Positions 27,582-37,300 of a stretch of DNA of 64,000 nucleotides are shown piece after piece. The notes under the pieces are model-generated. The model saw only the letters and a list, made by a program, of their open reading frames with translations. It was not told where the DNA came from and ran no database searches. The position numbers were made by a program, and so were the translations under genes. The DNA comes from Butyrivibrio sp. (GTDB lineage Bacteria; Bacillota; Clostridia; Lachnospirales; Lachnospiraceae). Each line of letters opens with the position of its first letter. Position 1 is the stretch's first letter. Location: assembly GCA_015056625.1 (NCBI GenBank), contig SVFY01000011.1, positions 1-64,000 of the forward strand, given 5' to 3'.

Positions 27582-28863
27582 AATAGCAGTTATCGGCTGC
27601 GGCGCAGCTGGTATGATGGCGGCGCTTGCTGCTGCAGAGGGCAGCGGGAGCGTCACTATTTTTGAAAAGAATGAAAAGCCCGGGAAAAAGATCTACATAA
27701 CAGGAAAGGGTCGCTGCAATGTGACCAACGCCTGCGATGTCACAGATTATTTTGAACATGTGATACGAAACTCCAGGTTTTTGTTCAGTGCGATCTACAG
27801 CTATGACAACAGGCAGGTCATGAGCTTTTTTGAAAAGAACGGTTGTCATTTAAAGATTGAGAGAGGGGACAGAGTATTTCCTGTTTCTGACCACTCATCT
27901 GATATTATAAAAACCCTGTTTGACGCAGTAAAAAAAGCAGGTGTTTCCGTTTTGTTCAACACAGAGGTTCACTCGGTAGAAGCTGCAGCTGGCAGAGTAT
28001 CAGCTGTTACCTATTCAAGTGGCGATGAGCCAATAACAAGGGAAGAGTTTGACAAGATCATAATCTGCACAGGAGGAATGTCCTATCCATCAACTGGTTC
28101 AACAGGAGATGGCTACAGATTTGCCAAGGCCTTGGGACATGAGGTTGTACCAGCCAGGCCATCACTGGTTCCTTTCGAAATAGAAGAGGAGTGGTGTAGC
28201 CGCCTTCAGGGCCTTTCTCTAAGAAACGTTACTCTTCGGATGTATCAGTACAAGGACGATGCAGAAATGGCTGCTGCAAACGCCCCGGGCAAAAAGAAAA
28301 AGAGACCGGATTATGAGGGATTTGGCGAGATGCTGTTTACTCATTTTGGAGTGAGCGGCCCAATAGCTCTTACAGCCAGCTGCCACTATGAAAAAGAAAA
28401 GAGGGCAAAGCTGTTTCTTGACCTTAAACCTGCCCTTACGCCTGAGCAGCTTGATAAAAGAGTTTTAAGGGACTTTGACGATGCCCCGAACAAACAGTTT
28501 AAAAATGTGATAACATCTCTTTTCCCATCAAAGCTTGTTCCTGTAATGGTGGAGCTGTCCGGGATCGACGGCGAAAAGAGCGTAAACAACATAACCAGGG
28601 AAGAACGCATGGCCTTCGTAAACCTTATTAAAAATGTTCCCATGACAATAAAGGGGACAAGAGGCTTTAATGAAGCTATAATAACCAGAGGCGGTATCAA
28701 GGTAAAAGAGATCGATCCATCCACTATGGAGTCCAAACTGGTTTCGGGACTGTACTTTGCCGGAGAGGTCATAGACGTTGATACTGAGACCGGAGGATTT
28801 AATCTTCAGGTTGCCTGGTCCACAGGACACCTGGCCGGAGAAAGCGCTGCGGCGCAGGAATGA
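27574..28863 (+). CDS. HI0933/BaiN-family FAD-dependent oxidoreductase
   Basis: About 429 residues from ATG 27574, which has GAGGAAG upstream and overlaps the RpiR stop. The FAD-binding motif KIAVIGCGAAGMMAAL is at the N-terminus, followed by GRCNVTNACD and the ICTGGMSYPSTGSTGDGY segment, with the family's C-terminal GGFNLQVAWSTGHLAG. Members include flavoproteins of unclear substrate and the bile-acid enzyme BaiN; I do not assign that reaction. In clostridia this gene often precedes cmk, as here. Confidence 0.9.
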   Translation: MNKIAVIGCGAAGMMAALAAAEGSGSVTIFEKNEKPGKKIYITGKGRCNVTNACDVTDYFEHVIRNSRFLFSAIYSYDNRQVMSFFEKNGCHLKIERGDRVFPVSDHSSDIIKTLFDAVKKAGVSVLFNTEVHSVEAAAGRVSAVTYSSGDEPITREEFDKIIICTGGMSYPSTGSTGDGYRFAKALGHEVVPARPSLVPFEIEEEWCSRLQGLSLRNVTLRMYQYKDDAEMAAANAPGKKKKRPDYEGFGEMLFTHFGVSGPIALTASCHYEKEKRAKLFLDLKPALTPEQLDKRVLRDFDDAPNKQFKNVITSLFPSKLVPVMVELSGIDGEKSVNNITREERMAFVNLIKNVPMTIKGTRGFNEAIITRGGIKVKEIDPSTMESKLVSGLYFAGEVIDVDTETGGFNLQVAWSTGHLAGESAAAQE

Positions 28864-28882
28864 TTGATTGGAGGATATTTAA

Positions 28883-29551
28883 ATGAGCAAGAGCATAGCA
28901 ATAGATGGACCTGCAGGAGCAGGAAAGAGCACTATCGCCAAGAAGGTGGCCAAAACCCTTGGATTTATCTATGTGGATACAGGAGCAATGTACAGGGCAA
29001 TGGCTCTGTATATGATAAAGAACGGCGTTGATGCTTCAGATGCAGCCAAAATAAGTTCTACCTGTACATCAGCAGACATCACTATAAAACATGAAAATGG
29101 CGAGCAGGTTGTTTACCTTAACGGCGAAAACGTCAACGGACTTATCAGAACTGAGGAAGTTGGAAACATGGCATCAGCCAGCAGTGTTAACGGAGATGTC
29201 CGCAAAAAGCTTGTGGAGCTGCAGCAGAAAATGGCTGAGACAACAGATGTGGTAATGGATGGAAGAGACATTGGAACTGTTGTCCTTCCAAATGCAAACC
29301 TTAAGGTGTACCTTACAGCCAGCTCAAGAGTCCGTGCAGAACGCCGCTATAAAGAGCTTGTTGCCAAGGGAACAGAATGCAACATAGATGAGATTGAAAA
29401 GGACATTATCGACAGGGATTACCGCGACATGCACAGGGAAAACTCACCGCTTAGACAGGCTGAGGACGCCATTCTTCTGGATTCATCAGATATGACCATC
29501 GACGAGGTGGCGGACAAGATACTGGAACTCTATAGATCCAGGAACAGTTGA
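28883..29551 (+). CDS. cmk: Cytidylate kinase
   Basis: Phosphorylates CMP and dCMP. The 222 residues start with IAIDGPAGAGKSTIAKKVAK (P-loop) and show VDTGAMYRAMAL, MDGRDIGTVVLP and RVRAERRYKEL, followed by DRDYRDMHRENSPLRQAEDA. GGAGG lies just before the ATG. It is in the cmk-ispH-rpsA order common in Clostridia. Confidence 0.96.
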   Translation: MSKSIAIDGPAGAGKSTIAKKVAKTLGFIYVDTGAMYRAMALYMIKNGVDASDAAKISSTCTSADITIKHENGEQVVYLNGENVNGLIRTEEVGNMASASSVNGDVRKKLVELQQKMAETTDVVMDGRDIGTVVLPNANLKVYLTASSRVRAERRYKELVAKGTECNIDEIEKDIIDRDYRDMHRENSPLRQAEDAILLDSSDMTIDEVADKILELYRSRNS

Positions 29552-29579
29552 TTGCTTCATCAGGCACTAAGGAGATCAT

Positions 29580-30431
29580 ATGGAAGTTGTAGTAGCTGAG
29601 CATGCTGGTTTTTGTTTCGGTGTTACAAAGGCGGTAGATACCGTGTACGAACAGATCAGCAACAAAAAAACTAATATTTATACATTTGGGCCCATAATCC
29701 ACAATGAGATCGTGGTATCGGACCTTGAGAACAAGGGAGTAAAGGTTATCGAGGATGTAAGTGACCTTAAGGGCGTATCAGAGGGCACAGTCATCATAAG
29801 ATCCCATGGGGTTACCAAGGAAACCCACAGGGCTCTTGAAGAGACAGGCCTTGAGATCATAGATGCCACCTGTCCTTTTGTTAAGAGGATCCACAGAATA
29901 GTGGAAGAGGAAAGTGAAAAGGGAAAGAGCATCATCGTAGTTGGCAGTAAATCTCATCCAGAGGTTGAGGGAATTGTAAGCTATGCAAATGGCCCTGTTT
30001 ACGTGGTTGAGTCTCCTGAAATGGCAGAAAAATTCAGCGCTGACAGAAACGCGCAGTACACAGTGGTGTCCCAGACTACCTTTAACAAAAACAAATTTCA
30101 AGAAACCATTGAAATCTTACATAATTATGGTTACAATATTAATATTGTGAATACTATATGCAACGCTACTGACGAAAGACAGACAGAAGCTGAGGAAATC
30201 GCATCCAGGGCTGACGTCATGATCGTTATAGGCGGTGCGCATAGCTCAAATTCAAGAAAACTCTATGAGATATGCGCTGCGAGATGCGATCGCACATATT
30301 TTATTCAGACACTTGATGACCTTAAGCTGGAGATACCAGATGGGGCCAGACTAGTGGGCATTACCGCCGGGGCTTCAACCCCAAAGAACATTATTGAGGA
30401 GGTTCAGAAACATGTCAGAACAAACTTTTGA
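29580..30431 (+). CDS. ispH: 4-hydroxy-3-methylbut-2-enyl diphosphate reductase
   Basis: Last step of the MEP pathway, producing IPP and DMAPP. The 283 residues have the three cluster cysteines in HAGFCFGVTKAVD (residue 12), DATCPFVKRIH (about 98) and TICNATDERQ (about 198), and SHGVTKETH. In many clostridia ispH is fused to an S1-domain protein; here the two frames overlap by 20 bases instead. Confidence 0.96.
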   Translation: MEVVVAEHAGFCFGVTKAVDTVYEQISNKKTNIYTFGPIIHNEIVVSDLENKGVKVIEDVSDLKGVSEGTVIIRSHGVTKETHRALEETGLEIIDATCPFVKRIHRIVEEESEKGKSIIVVGSKSHPEVEGIVSYANGPVYVVESPEMAEKFSADRNAQYTVVSQTTFNKNKFQETIEILHNYGYNINIVNTICNATDERQTEAEEIASRADVMIVIGGAHSSNSRKLYEICAARCDRTYFIQTLDDLKLEIPDGARLVGITAGASTPKNIIEEVQKHVRTNF

Positions 30432-31554
30432 ACAGATGCTTAACGAATCGTTCAAAACAATTCACACAGGGGAGGTTGTTGAGGGAACTGTTATTGACGT
30501 TAAGCCTGACGAGATAATCCTTAACATTGGTTACAAGTCCGACGGTGTACTTACCAAGAACGAATACTCAAACGACAACAGTATTGACCTTACAACAGCC
30601 GTTAAGGTTGGCGACACAATGGACGTTAAGGTCCTTAAGACCAACGATGCTGATGGTCAGGTCATTCTTTCATACAAGAGACTTGCCCTTGACAGAGGCA
30701 ACAAGAGAATTGAGGAAGCCTTCAATAACAAAGAGGTACTTACAGCTAAGGTTGTTCAGGTACTTGAGGGTGGACTTACAGTAGTAGTTGACGAGGTACG
30801 TATATTTATTCCTGCAAGCCTTGTTTCGGACAGCTATGAGAAGGATCTTTCCAAGTATCAGGATCAGGAGATCCAGTTCGTAGTAACTGAGTACAATCCT
30901 AAGAGACGCAGATACATCGGTAACAGACGTATGCTTGTAACAGCTGAGAAGGCTGAGGCAGCCAAGAAGCTCTTTGATACTATCAAGGCTGGCGATGTAG
31001 TTGACGGTGTAGTTAAGAACGTTACAGACTTTGGTGCTTTCATTGATCTGGGCGGTGCAGATGGACTTCTCCACATCTCAGAGATGAGCTGGGGCAGAGT
31101 TGAGAGCCCTAAGAAGGTGTTCAAGATCGGTGATACTGTTAAGGTACTTGTTAAGAGTATCGACGGCAGCAAGATCGCTCTTTCAAGGAAGTTCGACAAC
31201 GAGAACCCTTGGAAGGATGCTACTGAGAAGTATGCAGTAGGCAACGTTGTTAAGGGCAAGGTTGCAAGGATGACAGACTTTGGTGCTTTCGTAGAGCTTG
31301 AGCCTGGTATCGATGCACTTCTTCATGTTTCTCAGATTGCAAAAGAGCACATCGAGAAGCCTGCTGATGTACTTAAGGTTGGCGATGAGGTTGAGGCTAA
31401 GATTGTAGACTTCAACGAAGCTGACAAGAAGATCAGCCTTTCAATCAAGGCTATGTTTGCTCCTGAGAAGGAAGAGGAGCCAGCAGAAGAGGGCGATGTA
31501 GTATCTGTTGATATCGACAAGGTTATCGCCGAGCAGAGCGAAGAGAACGAATAA
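30412..31554 (+). CDS. rpsA: Ribosomal protein S1 (S1-domain RNA-binding protein)
   Basis: About 380 residues from ATG 30412, with GAGGAGG upstream inside the end of ispH. Four successive S1 beta-barrel repeats can be followed: near 18-88 (GEVVEGTVIDVKPDEIILNI), 105-170 (less typical), 190-260 (GDVVDGVVKNVTDFGAFIDL) and 275-345 (GNVVKGKVARMTDFGAFVEL), then an acidic tail. Low-GC Gram-positive S1 proteins are shorter than the E. coli one. The gene is followed by a strong terminator. Confidence 0.93.
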   Translation: MSEQTFEQMLNESFKTIHTGEVVEGTVIDVKPDEIILNIGYKSDGVLTKNEYSNDNSIDLTTAVKVGDTMDVKVLKTNDADGQVILSYKRLALDRGNKRIEEAFNNKEVLTAKVVQVLEGGLTVVVDEVRIFIPASLVSDSYEKDLSKYQDQEIQFVVTEYNPKRRRYIGNRRMLVTAEKAEAAKKLFDTIKAGDVVDGVVKNVTDFGAFIDLGGADGLLHISEMSWGRVESPKKVFKIGDTVKVLVKSIDGSKIALSRKFDNENPWKDATEKYAVGNVVKGKVARMTDFGAFVELEPGIDALLHVSQIAKEHIEKPADVLKVGDEVEAKIVDFNEADKKISLSIKAMFAPEKEEEPAEEGDVVSVDIDKVIAEQSEENE

Positions 31555-31574
31555 TTATTAAGCTTATGGCTTTT

Positions 31575-31603
31575 AAGAGGCGGAACTTGTTCCGCCTCTT
31601 TTT
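31575..31603 (+). terminator. Rho-independent terminator after rpsA
   Basis: Perfect 11-bp stem AAGAGGCGGAA / TTCCGCCTCTT with loop CTTG, continuing into a T run. Confidence 0.92.
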
Positions 31604-31638
31604 GTTTATAGGATAATTGTAAAAAGGAATTTGGGGAA

Positions 31639-33258
31639 ATGCTGAAAGTATTTTTGGCGGAGGACGAGTTTGTCGTCCGCGAGGGGATAAAAAACAAGAT
31701 CGACTGGAATCAGAATGGTTATGAATTTTGTGGAGAAGCCGGCGACGGGGAGCTGGCTTACTCCATGATCCAGAAGCTTAAACCGGATATTCTCATAACT
31801 GATATCAAGATGCCCTTTATGGATGGGCTCACCTTAAGCCGCATGGTCAAGGCGGAATTTCCAAACACTGAGATAATTCTTTTAACAGGCTATGAAGATT
31901 TTGAGTACGCCAAGGAAGCGATAAAGATTGGCGTATCCTCATATCTTTCAAAGCCTATTAGTGCTGAGAATCTGTTAAAAGAGATACGCCTTGTGGCAGA
32001 TAAGCTCGAGGAGAAGAACAGAGAGCTGGAGATCAGGAAGAAATACGAAGAGGATATGAAGGAGAGGACTGAGCTTGATAAGCAGGAGTTCTTTAAGGAC
32101 CTGGTCACAGGAGGAAGAGACCTTCCATATCTTTTAAAGAGGGCAAAAGACCTGTCCATTGACATAACAGGTCTTAGCTACAACATAATCCTTCTGAAGG
32201 TCTGGTCCATCAAGCATGAGAGCGGAGAGTTCTCAAACACTGTTGTAAAGATATCTGACCAGGTTTCTCAGATAGTTGAGGACATGGGCGGTGCTATCTT
32301 TGATGTGAACCTTGATGGCAAGGCGATACTTATAAAGGGCGATTCGCAGCAGGACACAGAGGCTAAGGTCAGTGGCTGTACTACCCAGATGAAAAAGCTC
32401 TTTTCCCAGTATCCAAATATAAAGTACTTCGGTGGAATGGGTCGGGCTGTGGAGAGGATCACGGATATCCCCAACTGTTACAAGCTGGCAAGCCGCGCCT
32501 TTGCTCATCTTTACCTTACTACTGGCAATGACTTCCTTGTGGGATCGGAAGGCCCGGTCCACGCCAAGGGCGATGACATCATCCTTTCTGAGATCGATCC
32601 AAGGCACATTGACAGGCGCCATGTAAAAGAGTTTCTAAGAAGGGGCGAGGAGTCTGAGGCCGAATTTTTCCTGCAGGAGTTCTTTGACGGAATGGGGCAG
32701 GATGCCTTAAGGTCCAATATGCTAAGGCAGTACATCGCCATGGATGTGTACTTCTGCGTGGCTGACTTTGTGGAGAATGACCTTCTCCTTGACAGAGGAC
32801 AGCTGGGGGACCAGATCCCTGCGGCAGACCTTCTTGCAGATGAGAAAAAGACCTATGACTACCTTTTAGAGATCCTTAAAAATGCCATAACACTGAGAAA
32901 AGATACATCTTCAGGCTCTTATCGTGACGTAGTGAAGGAAGTCATGGCATATATCGATGATAACTATAGCGACGATGAGCTGTCCCTTAACAAGCTGGCT
33001 GCCCATGTGAACTTCTCACCAAATCACTTAAGCGCAGTCTTCAGGCAGGAGACAGGCCAGACCTTTATCAAGTACCTTACGGACTACAGGCTTGATAAGG
33101 CAAAAGAGCTGCTTCTTGGAACCTCAAAAAAGAGCGCAGAGATAAGCCTTCTTGTGGGCTACAAGGATCCGCACTATTTTTCATATCTGTTTAAAAAGAC
33201 CCAGGGTATGACCACAACCCAGTACAGGGGCAGGTCCAAGGAGGAGGCTGTTGAATGA
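31639..33258 (+). CDS. YesN-type response regulator (REC + AraC)
   Basis: 539 residues. The N-terminal receiver domain has KVFLAEDEFVVREGI (acidic pocket), the phosphoacceptor D in DILITDIKMPFMDG near residue 55 and the KP of SYLSKPISAEN. A long middle region of about 280 residues follows, and an AraC DNA-binding domain of two helix-turn-helices is at the C-terminus (LSLNKLAAHVNFSPNHLSAVF, then SAEISLLVGYKDPHYFSYLF). It overlaps the kinase gene and probably activates the sugar transporter downstream. Confidence 0.94.
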   Translation: MLKVFLAEDEFVVREGIKNKIDWNQNGYEFCGEAGDGELAYSMIQKLKPDILITDIKMPFMDGLTLSRMVKAEFPNTEIILLTGYEDFEYAKEAIKIGVSSYLSKPISAENLLKEIRLVADKLEEKNRELEIRKKYEEDMKERTELDKQEFFKDLVTGGRDLPYLLKRAKDLSIDITGLSYNIILLKVWSIKHESGEFSNTVVKISDQVSQIVEDMGGAIFDVNLDGKAILIKGDSQQDTEAKVSGCTTQMKKLFSQYPNIKYFGGMGRAVERITDIPNCYKLASRAFAHLYLTTGNDFLVGSEGPVHAKGDDIILSEIDPRHIDRRHVKEFLRRGEESEAEFFLQEFFDGMGQDALRSNMLRQYIAMDVYFCVADFVENDLLLDRGQLGDQIPAADLLADEKKTYDYLLEILKNAITLRKDTSSGSYRDVVKEVMAYIDDNYSDDELSLNKLAAHVNFSPNHLSAVFRQETGQTFIKYLTDYRLDKAKELLLGTSKKSAEISLLVGYKDPHYFSYLFKKTQGMTTTQYRGRSKEEAVE

Positions 33259-34595
33259 GAGAGCTCTTCGGGAAAGTCAAAAATACAAATAAATCCCGCC
33301 TGGCTTCTCAGATAAGGCTGTCCTACATTGTGCTGCTTCTTCCAAACCTGGTGTTTATGATCTATGCCTTTTACAACCTATACCTCATAAACGTCAGGTA
33401 CAATGACATGCTAAACTCCGTGGTTGTGGCATCTGAGTTCAGTCTGGATTTCAAGGATGACTTCGACTATGAGACTTATCTTTTGATCGTAGGTAATGTA
33501 ATGCCAGAGGATTCCAATATTCCATCACTCCTTGCAGATGCAAGAGGGGTAGTAAACTCTCTTAAGCTGATCACTGATACTCCAGACAACAAAAAGAGAC
33601 TGGGCAGCGCTGAGAAATACCTTAATAACCTTGAAGGCTACATTGGAAATATCATTGAGAATCTTGACTACGACAACCGCTACGAGGACAACATGCTGAT
33701 CTGGGAGAACGACGTTCAGATCGTGACATCTCTTTTGCAGGAGACCATAAACGAGTATATCTACTACGAGAACAAGCAGATCCAGACAGCCCAGGAGCAG
33801 AACAGGCAGTACTACCTTGATATCATCAAGCTCCTTACTGCGATCCTCATTATCACCATCATCTCCATTGGTATCATCTCTATAGTGGGCCCCCTTATCA
33901 TTACAAGGCCTATCGAGGAGCAGGTTACCAGAGAGCAAAAGCAGCTGCGAAAGGCCGAGTTTGACCTTCTTCAAGCCCAGATAAACCCGCACTTTCTTTA
34001 TAATACCTTAGATGCCATCGTCTGGTCCGCCGAGGCTGGCAATGAGAAGCAGGTTGTTAAGATGGTTGGGTCTCTTTCAGAGTTTTTCAGGTCCTCTCTT
34101 AACAAGGGAAAAGAAATTGTCACTATCCGGGAGGAGCTGTCCCATGTAAGGAGCTACCTTGAGATCCAGCAGATAAGATACCAGGACATTCTTGACTATG
34201 AGATAGACGTTCCGGAGGAGCTTTATATCAACGAGATTCCCAAGATCACCGTTCAGCCGGTTGTTGAGAACGCCCTCTACCACGGCATCAAGGAAAAGAG
34301 AGGTGGAGGAAAGATATCTGTAACAGGCAGAGAGGATGGAGGCGACTACATCATCACGGTTTCAGACAATGGGATCGGAATGGAACCAGACAGGCTCAAG
34401 GAAGTAAGGGACGGTCTTACGGATAGTAGTCCTGATTCAAAAAAGATATACGGACTTTACAACGTAAACCAGAGAATCAAGCTTGATTTTGGCGATGAAT
34501 ACGGACTTTCCATTGACTCAGTCTACGACGAGGGAACAACAGTTACCATTCGCCTGCCGAAAAAATCAAACGAAATCGTAAAAAAATCAAACTGA
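33255..34595 (+). CDS. YesM-type sensor histidine kinase
   Basis: 446 residues. Membrane helices at about 22-45 and 190-215 enclose an extracellular helical sensor of about 140 residues. After a short HAMP-like linker comes the His_kinase domain with the phosphorylated H in QINPHFLYNTLDAIVW, and the ATPase domain with PKITVQPVVENALYHGI (N box) and VSDNGIGMEP (G1). The start overlaps the regulator stop by 4 bases. YesMN systems generally control carbohydrate uptake, which fits the ABC genes that follow. Confidence 0.94.
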   Translation: MRELFGKVKNTNKSRLASQIRLSYIVLLLPNLVFMIYAFYNLYLINVRYNDMLNSVVVASEFSLDFKDDFDYETYLLIVGNVMPEDSNIPSLLADARGVVNSLKLITDTPDNKKRLGSAEKYLNNLEGYIGNIIENLDYDNRYEDNMLIWENDVQIVTSLLQETINEYIYYENKQIQTAQEQNRQYYLDIIKLLTAILIITIISIGIISIVGPLIITRPIEEQVTREQKQLRKAEFDLLQAQINPHFLYNTLDAIVWSAEAGNEKQVVKMVGSLSEFFRSSLNKGKEIVTIREELSHVRSYLEIQQIRYQDILDYEIDVPEELYINEIPKITVQPVVENALYHGIKEKRGGGKISVTGREDGGDYIITVSDNGIGMEPDRLKEVRDGLTDSSPDSKKIYGLYNVNQRIKLDFGDEYGLSIDSVYDEGTTVTIRLPKKSNEIVKKSN

Positions 34596-34727
34596 ATAAA
34601 TAAAAGATAAAAAATCCAACTTTTTTTCATGTTTTATTTAATGGCTATTTTACTTATTTTCTCTAGAATAGTAATTAAGTAAGGAATGGTCCTTACGGAT
34701 TCAAACTACTTAGGAGGAATAAGTATT

Positions 34728-35720
34728 ATGATGAAAAGAGTATTGGCAGTTCTTATGGCATCTGCAATGACACTTAGTCTTGTAGCATGTGGCAGCGCAG
34801 CACCTGCGTCTTCAGGTTCAGCTCCTGCATCATCTGGCGGAAAGATCAAGGTTGGTATCATCAACAACGATCCTAACGAGTCAGGTTATCGTACAGCTAA
34901 CGACGCTGATCTTAAGGCTAAGTTCACAGAGGCTAACGGCTATGAAGCTTCTTTCGCTTACAGCTTAAAGAACGACGAGCAGATCCAGTACGCTCAGAAC
35001 TTCATCCAGGACGAAGTTGATTATCTTCTCCTTTCAGCTGCTGACACAGCAGGCTGGGATTCAGTTCTTAAGGATGCTCAGGCAGCAGGCGTAAAGGTTA
35101 TCCTTTTCGACCGTACAATCGACGCAGATCCTTCACTTTACGAAGCATCTATCGTATCTGACATGGCAAAAGAAGGCCAGACAGCTGTTGACTGGCTTGC
35201 AGGCCAGAACCTTTCAGAGTACAACGTTATCCACATCCAGGGTGTTATGGGATCAGCTGCTCAGCAGGGAAGATCAGGCGCTCTTGATGCAAAGGTTGCT
35301 GCAGAGTCTAACTGGAACATCGTTAAGCAGCAGACAGCTGAGTGGAACGCAGAGAAGGCTCAGCAGATCGTTCAGTCAGTTATCGACGCTGGCACACCAT
35401 TCAACGTAATCTACGCAGAGAACGACGATATGGCTAAGGGTGCTGTTGCAGCTCTTGACGCTGCAGGTATCTCTCACGGTGTTGGCAAGGACGTAGTAGT
35501 TATGGGATTTGACTGCAACAAGTGGGCTCTTGAAGAGCTTCTTGCTCAGAACTGGAACTACGATGGACAGTGCAATCCTTTCCAGTCAAGCTACATCGAT
35601 GACATCATCAAGAAGCTTGAGGCAGGCGAGACACTTTCAGAGAAGACTATCATCATGGATGAGAAGGGCTTTGATGCTACAACAATCACACAGGATGATG
35701 TAGATAACTACGGAATCTGA
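34728..35720 (+). CDS. YtfQ-like sugar ABC transporter binding lipoprotein
   Basis: About 330 residues. The start is ATG 34728 (or 34731) behind AGGAGG at 34712-34717. Lipobox LSLVACGSAAP, an Ala/Ser linker, then a type I periplasmic binding fold: KVGIINNDPNESGYRTANDA, LLLSAADTAGWDSVL, VILFDRTIDADP and VVVMGFDCNKWALE. The TAGW/DRTID pattern is that of YtfQ-type galactofuranose-binding proteins. High expression is likely because a terminator separates it from the other transporter genes. Confidence 0.9.
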   Translation: MMKRVLAVLMASAMTLSLVACGSAAPASSGSAPASSGGKIKVGIINNDPNESGYRTANDADLKAKFTEANGYEASFAYSLKNDEQIQYAQNFIQDEVDYLLLSAADTAGWDSVLKDAQAAGVKVILFDRTIDADPSLYEASIVSDMAKEGQTAVDWLAGQNLSEYNVIHIQGVMGSAAQQGRSGALDAKVAAESNWNIVKQQTAEWNAEKAQQIVQSVIDAGTPFNVIYAENDDMAKGAVAALDAAGISHGVGKDVVVMGFDCNKWALEELLAQNWNYDGQCNPFQSSYIDDIIKKLEAGETLSEKTIIMDEKGFDATTITQDDVDNYGI

Positions 35721-35735
35721 TAATAAGTACTTTAG

Positions 35736-35767
35736 GGCGCAGCGGCGTTGACTGCTGCGCCTTTTTT
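35736..35767 (+). terminator. Hairpin between the binding-protein gene and the ATPase gene
   Basis: 8-bp GC-rich stem GGCGCAGC / GCTGCGCC with a 10-base loop, followed by TTTTTT. Its position inside a transporter operon suggests partial termination, so that the binding protein is made in excess of the membrane parts. Confidence 0.85.
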
Positions 35768-35788
35768 AAGAGAAAAGAGGACCGGCAT

Positions 35789-37297
35789 ATGAATGAAACC
35801 ACAGTATTACAGATGCGTGGAATCAACAAATCATTTCCGGGCGTACGGGCACTTCAGAATGTGGACTTCAAGCTCGAAAAGGGTGAGATCCACGCACTGA
35901 TGGGAGAGAACGGCGCTGGAAAATCAACGCTTATAAAAGTTTTGACGGGTGTATATACCAAGGATGCTGGCACCATTGAGCTTGCTGGATCAGGGGAGGT
36001 CCAGATCCATTCGCCTCAGGATGCCCAGAAGCTTGGAATAAGCACTGTATATCAGGAAATAACTCTTTGTCCAAACCTCACAGTTGCAGAGAACATGTTC
36101 ATTGGCAGAGAAAAGGGAGTAGTCACCAACTGGAAAGAGATGAATGCTGATGCAGACAAACTCCTTAAGATGCTGGACATTCCTGCAATGGCTACTCAGC
36201 AGCTGTCTAACTGCTCAATTGCAGTTCAGCAGATGGTTGCTATTGCCAGAGCTGTGGATATGGACTGTAAGGTTCTGATCCTGGATGAGCCTACTTCTTC
36301 ACTGGACGAACAGGAAGTTGAAAAGCTCTTTGGACTTATGAGAGACCTTAAGGCCATGGGCGTAGGTATCATCTTTGTAACACACTTTCTGGATCAGGTT
36401 TATGAAGTATGTGACAAGATTACTGTCCTTAGGGATGGTCAGCTTGTGGGTGAATACGAGATCAAGGATCTTCCAAGAGTACAGCTTGTTGCCAAGATGC
36501 TTGGCAAGGAAATGGATGATCTATCAGACATAAAGGGCGAAGGCGGCGGATATCACGGCGCTGACGCTGATGAAACAGTATTTGAGGCAGAACACCTTCA
36601 GAGCGATGCTGGCATAAAGCCCTTTGATTTCCACATCAAGAAGGGTGAAGTCAACGGCTTTACAGGACTTCTTGGATCCGGACGAAGCGAGTGCGTAAGA
36701 GCGATCTTTGGTGCAGACAGGATCCTTGGAGGTAAGGTCAAGGTTCATGGCAAGGAAGTTAAGATAAGTAAGCCTTTAGATGCCATGAAGAACGGTATCG
36801 CATACCTTCCTGAAGACAGAAAGGTAGATGGTATCATCGGAGACCTGTCAGTCAGGGATAACATCATCATGGCCCTTCAGGTCATGACTGGTTTCTTTAA
36901 GCCATTTTCTAAGGCAAAAGCTGAAGCCTTTGCTGAGGAGTATATCAAGAAGCTCAACATCAAGACCGCTTCATCTGATACTCCGATCAAGTCACTGTCT
37001 GGTGGCAATCAGCAGAAGGTTATCCTTGCAAGGTGGCTTCTCATGCATCCTGAGTATCTGATCCTTGATGAGCCTACAAGAGGAATCGACGTAGGAACCA
37101 AGGTAGATATCCAGAAGCTCGTTTTAGAGCTTGCATCGGAGGGAATGAGCGTAACCTTCATCTCTTCAGAGACAGATGAGATGCTAAGGACCTGCTCAAG
37201 ACTTGTAGTTATGCGCGATAGGAAGGTAGTAGGGGAACTGTCAGGAGAAGACCTTACTCAGAACAAGATCATGAGTACTATCGCAGGAGGAGAATAA
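35789..37297 (+). CDS. Sugar ABC transporter ATPase, two-cassette
   Basis: 502 residues with two ABC modules. The first has Walker A GENGAGKSTLIKVLTG near residue 40 and Walker B KVLILDEPTSSLD near 167; its signature region is degenerate. The second starts near 265, has the atypical P-loop GLLGSGRSECVRAIFG and the intact signature SLSGGNQQKVILARWL followed by LILDEPTRGIDVG. This is the MglA/RbsA/YtfR family that powers monosaccharide import. Confidence 0.95.
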   Translation: MNETTVLQMRGINKSFPGVRALQNVDFKLEKGEIHALMGENGAGKSTLIKVLTGVYTKDAGTIELAGSGEVQIHSPQDAQKLGISTVYQEITLCPNLTVAENMFIGREKGVVTNWKEMNADADKLLKMLDIPAMATQQLSNCSIAVQQMVAIARAVDMDCKVLILDEPTSSLDEQEVEKLFGLMRDLKAMGVGIIFVTHFLDQVYEVCDKITVLRDGQLVGEYEIKDLPRVQLVAKMLGKEMDDLSDIKGEGGGYHGADADETVFEAEHLQSDAGIKPFDFHIKKGEVNGFTGLLGSGRSECVRAIFGADRILGGKVKVHGKEVKISKPLDAMKNGIAYLPEDRKVDGIIGDLSVRDNIIMALQVMTGFFKPFSKAKAEAFAEEYIKKLNIKTASSDTPIKSLSGGNQQKVILARWLLMHPEYLILDEPTRGIDVGTKVDIQKLVLELASEGMSVTFISSETDEMLRTCSRLVVMRDRKVVGELSGEDLTQNKIMSTIAGGE

Positions 37298-37300
37298 GGT

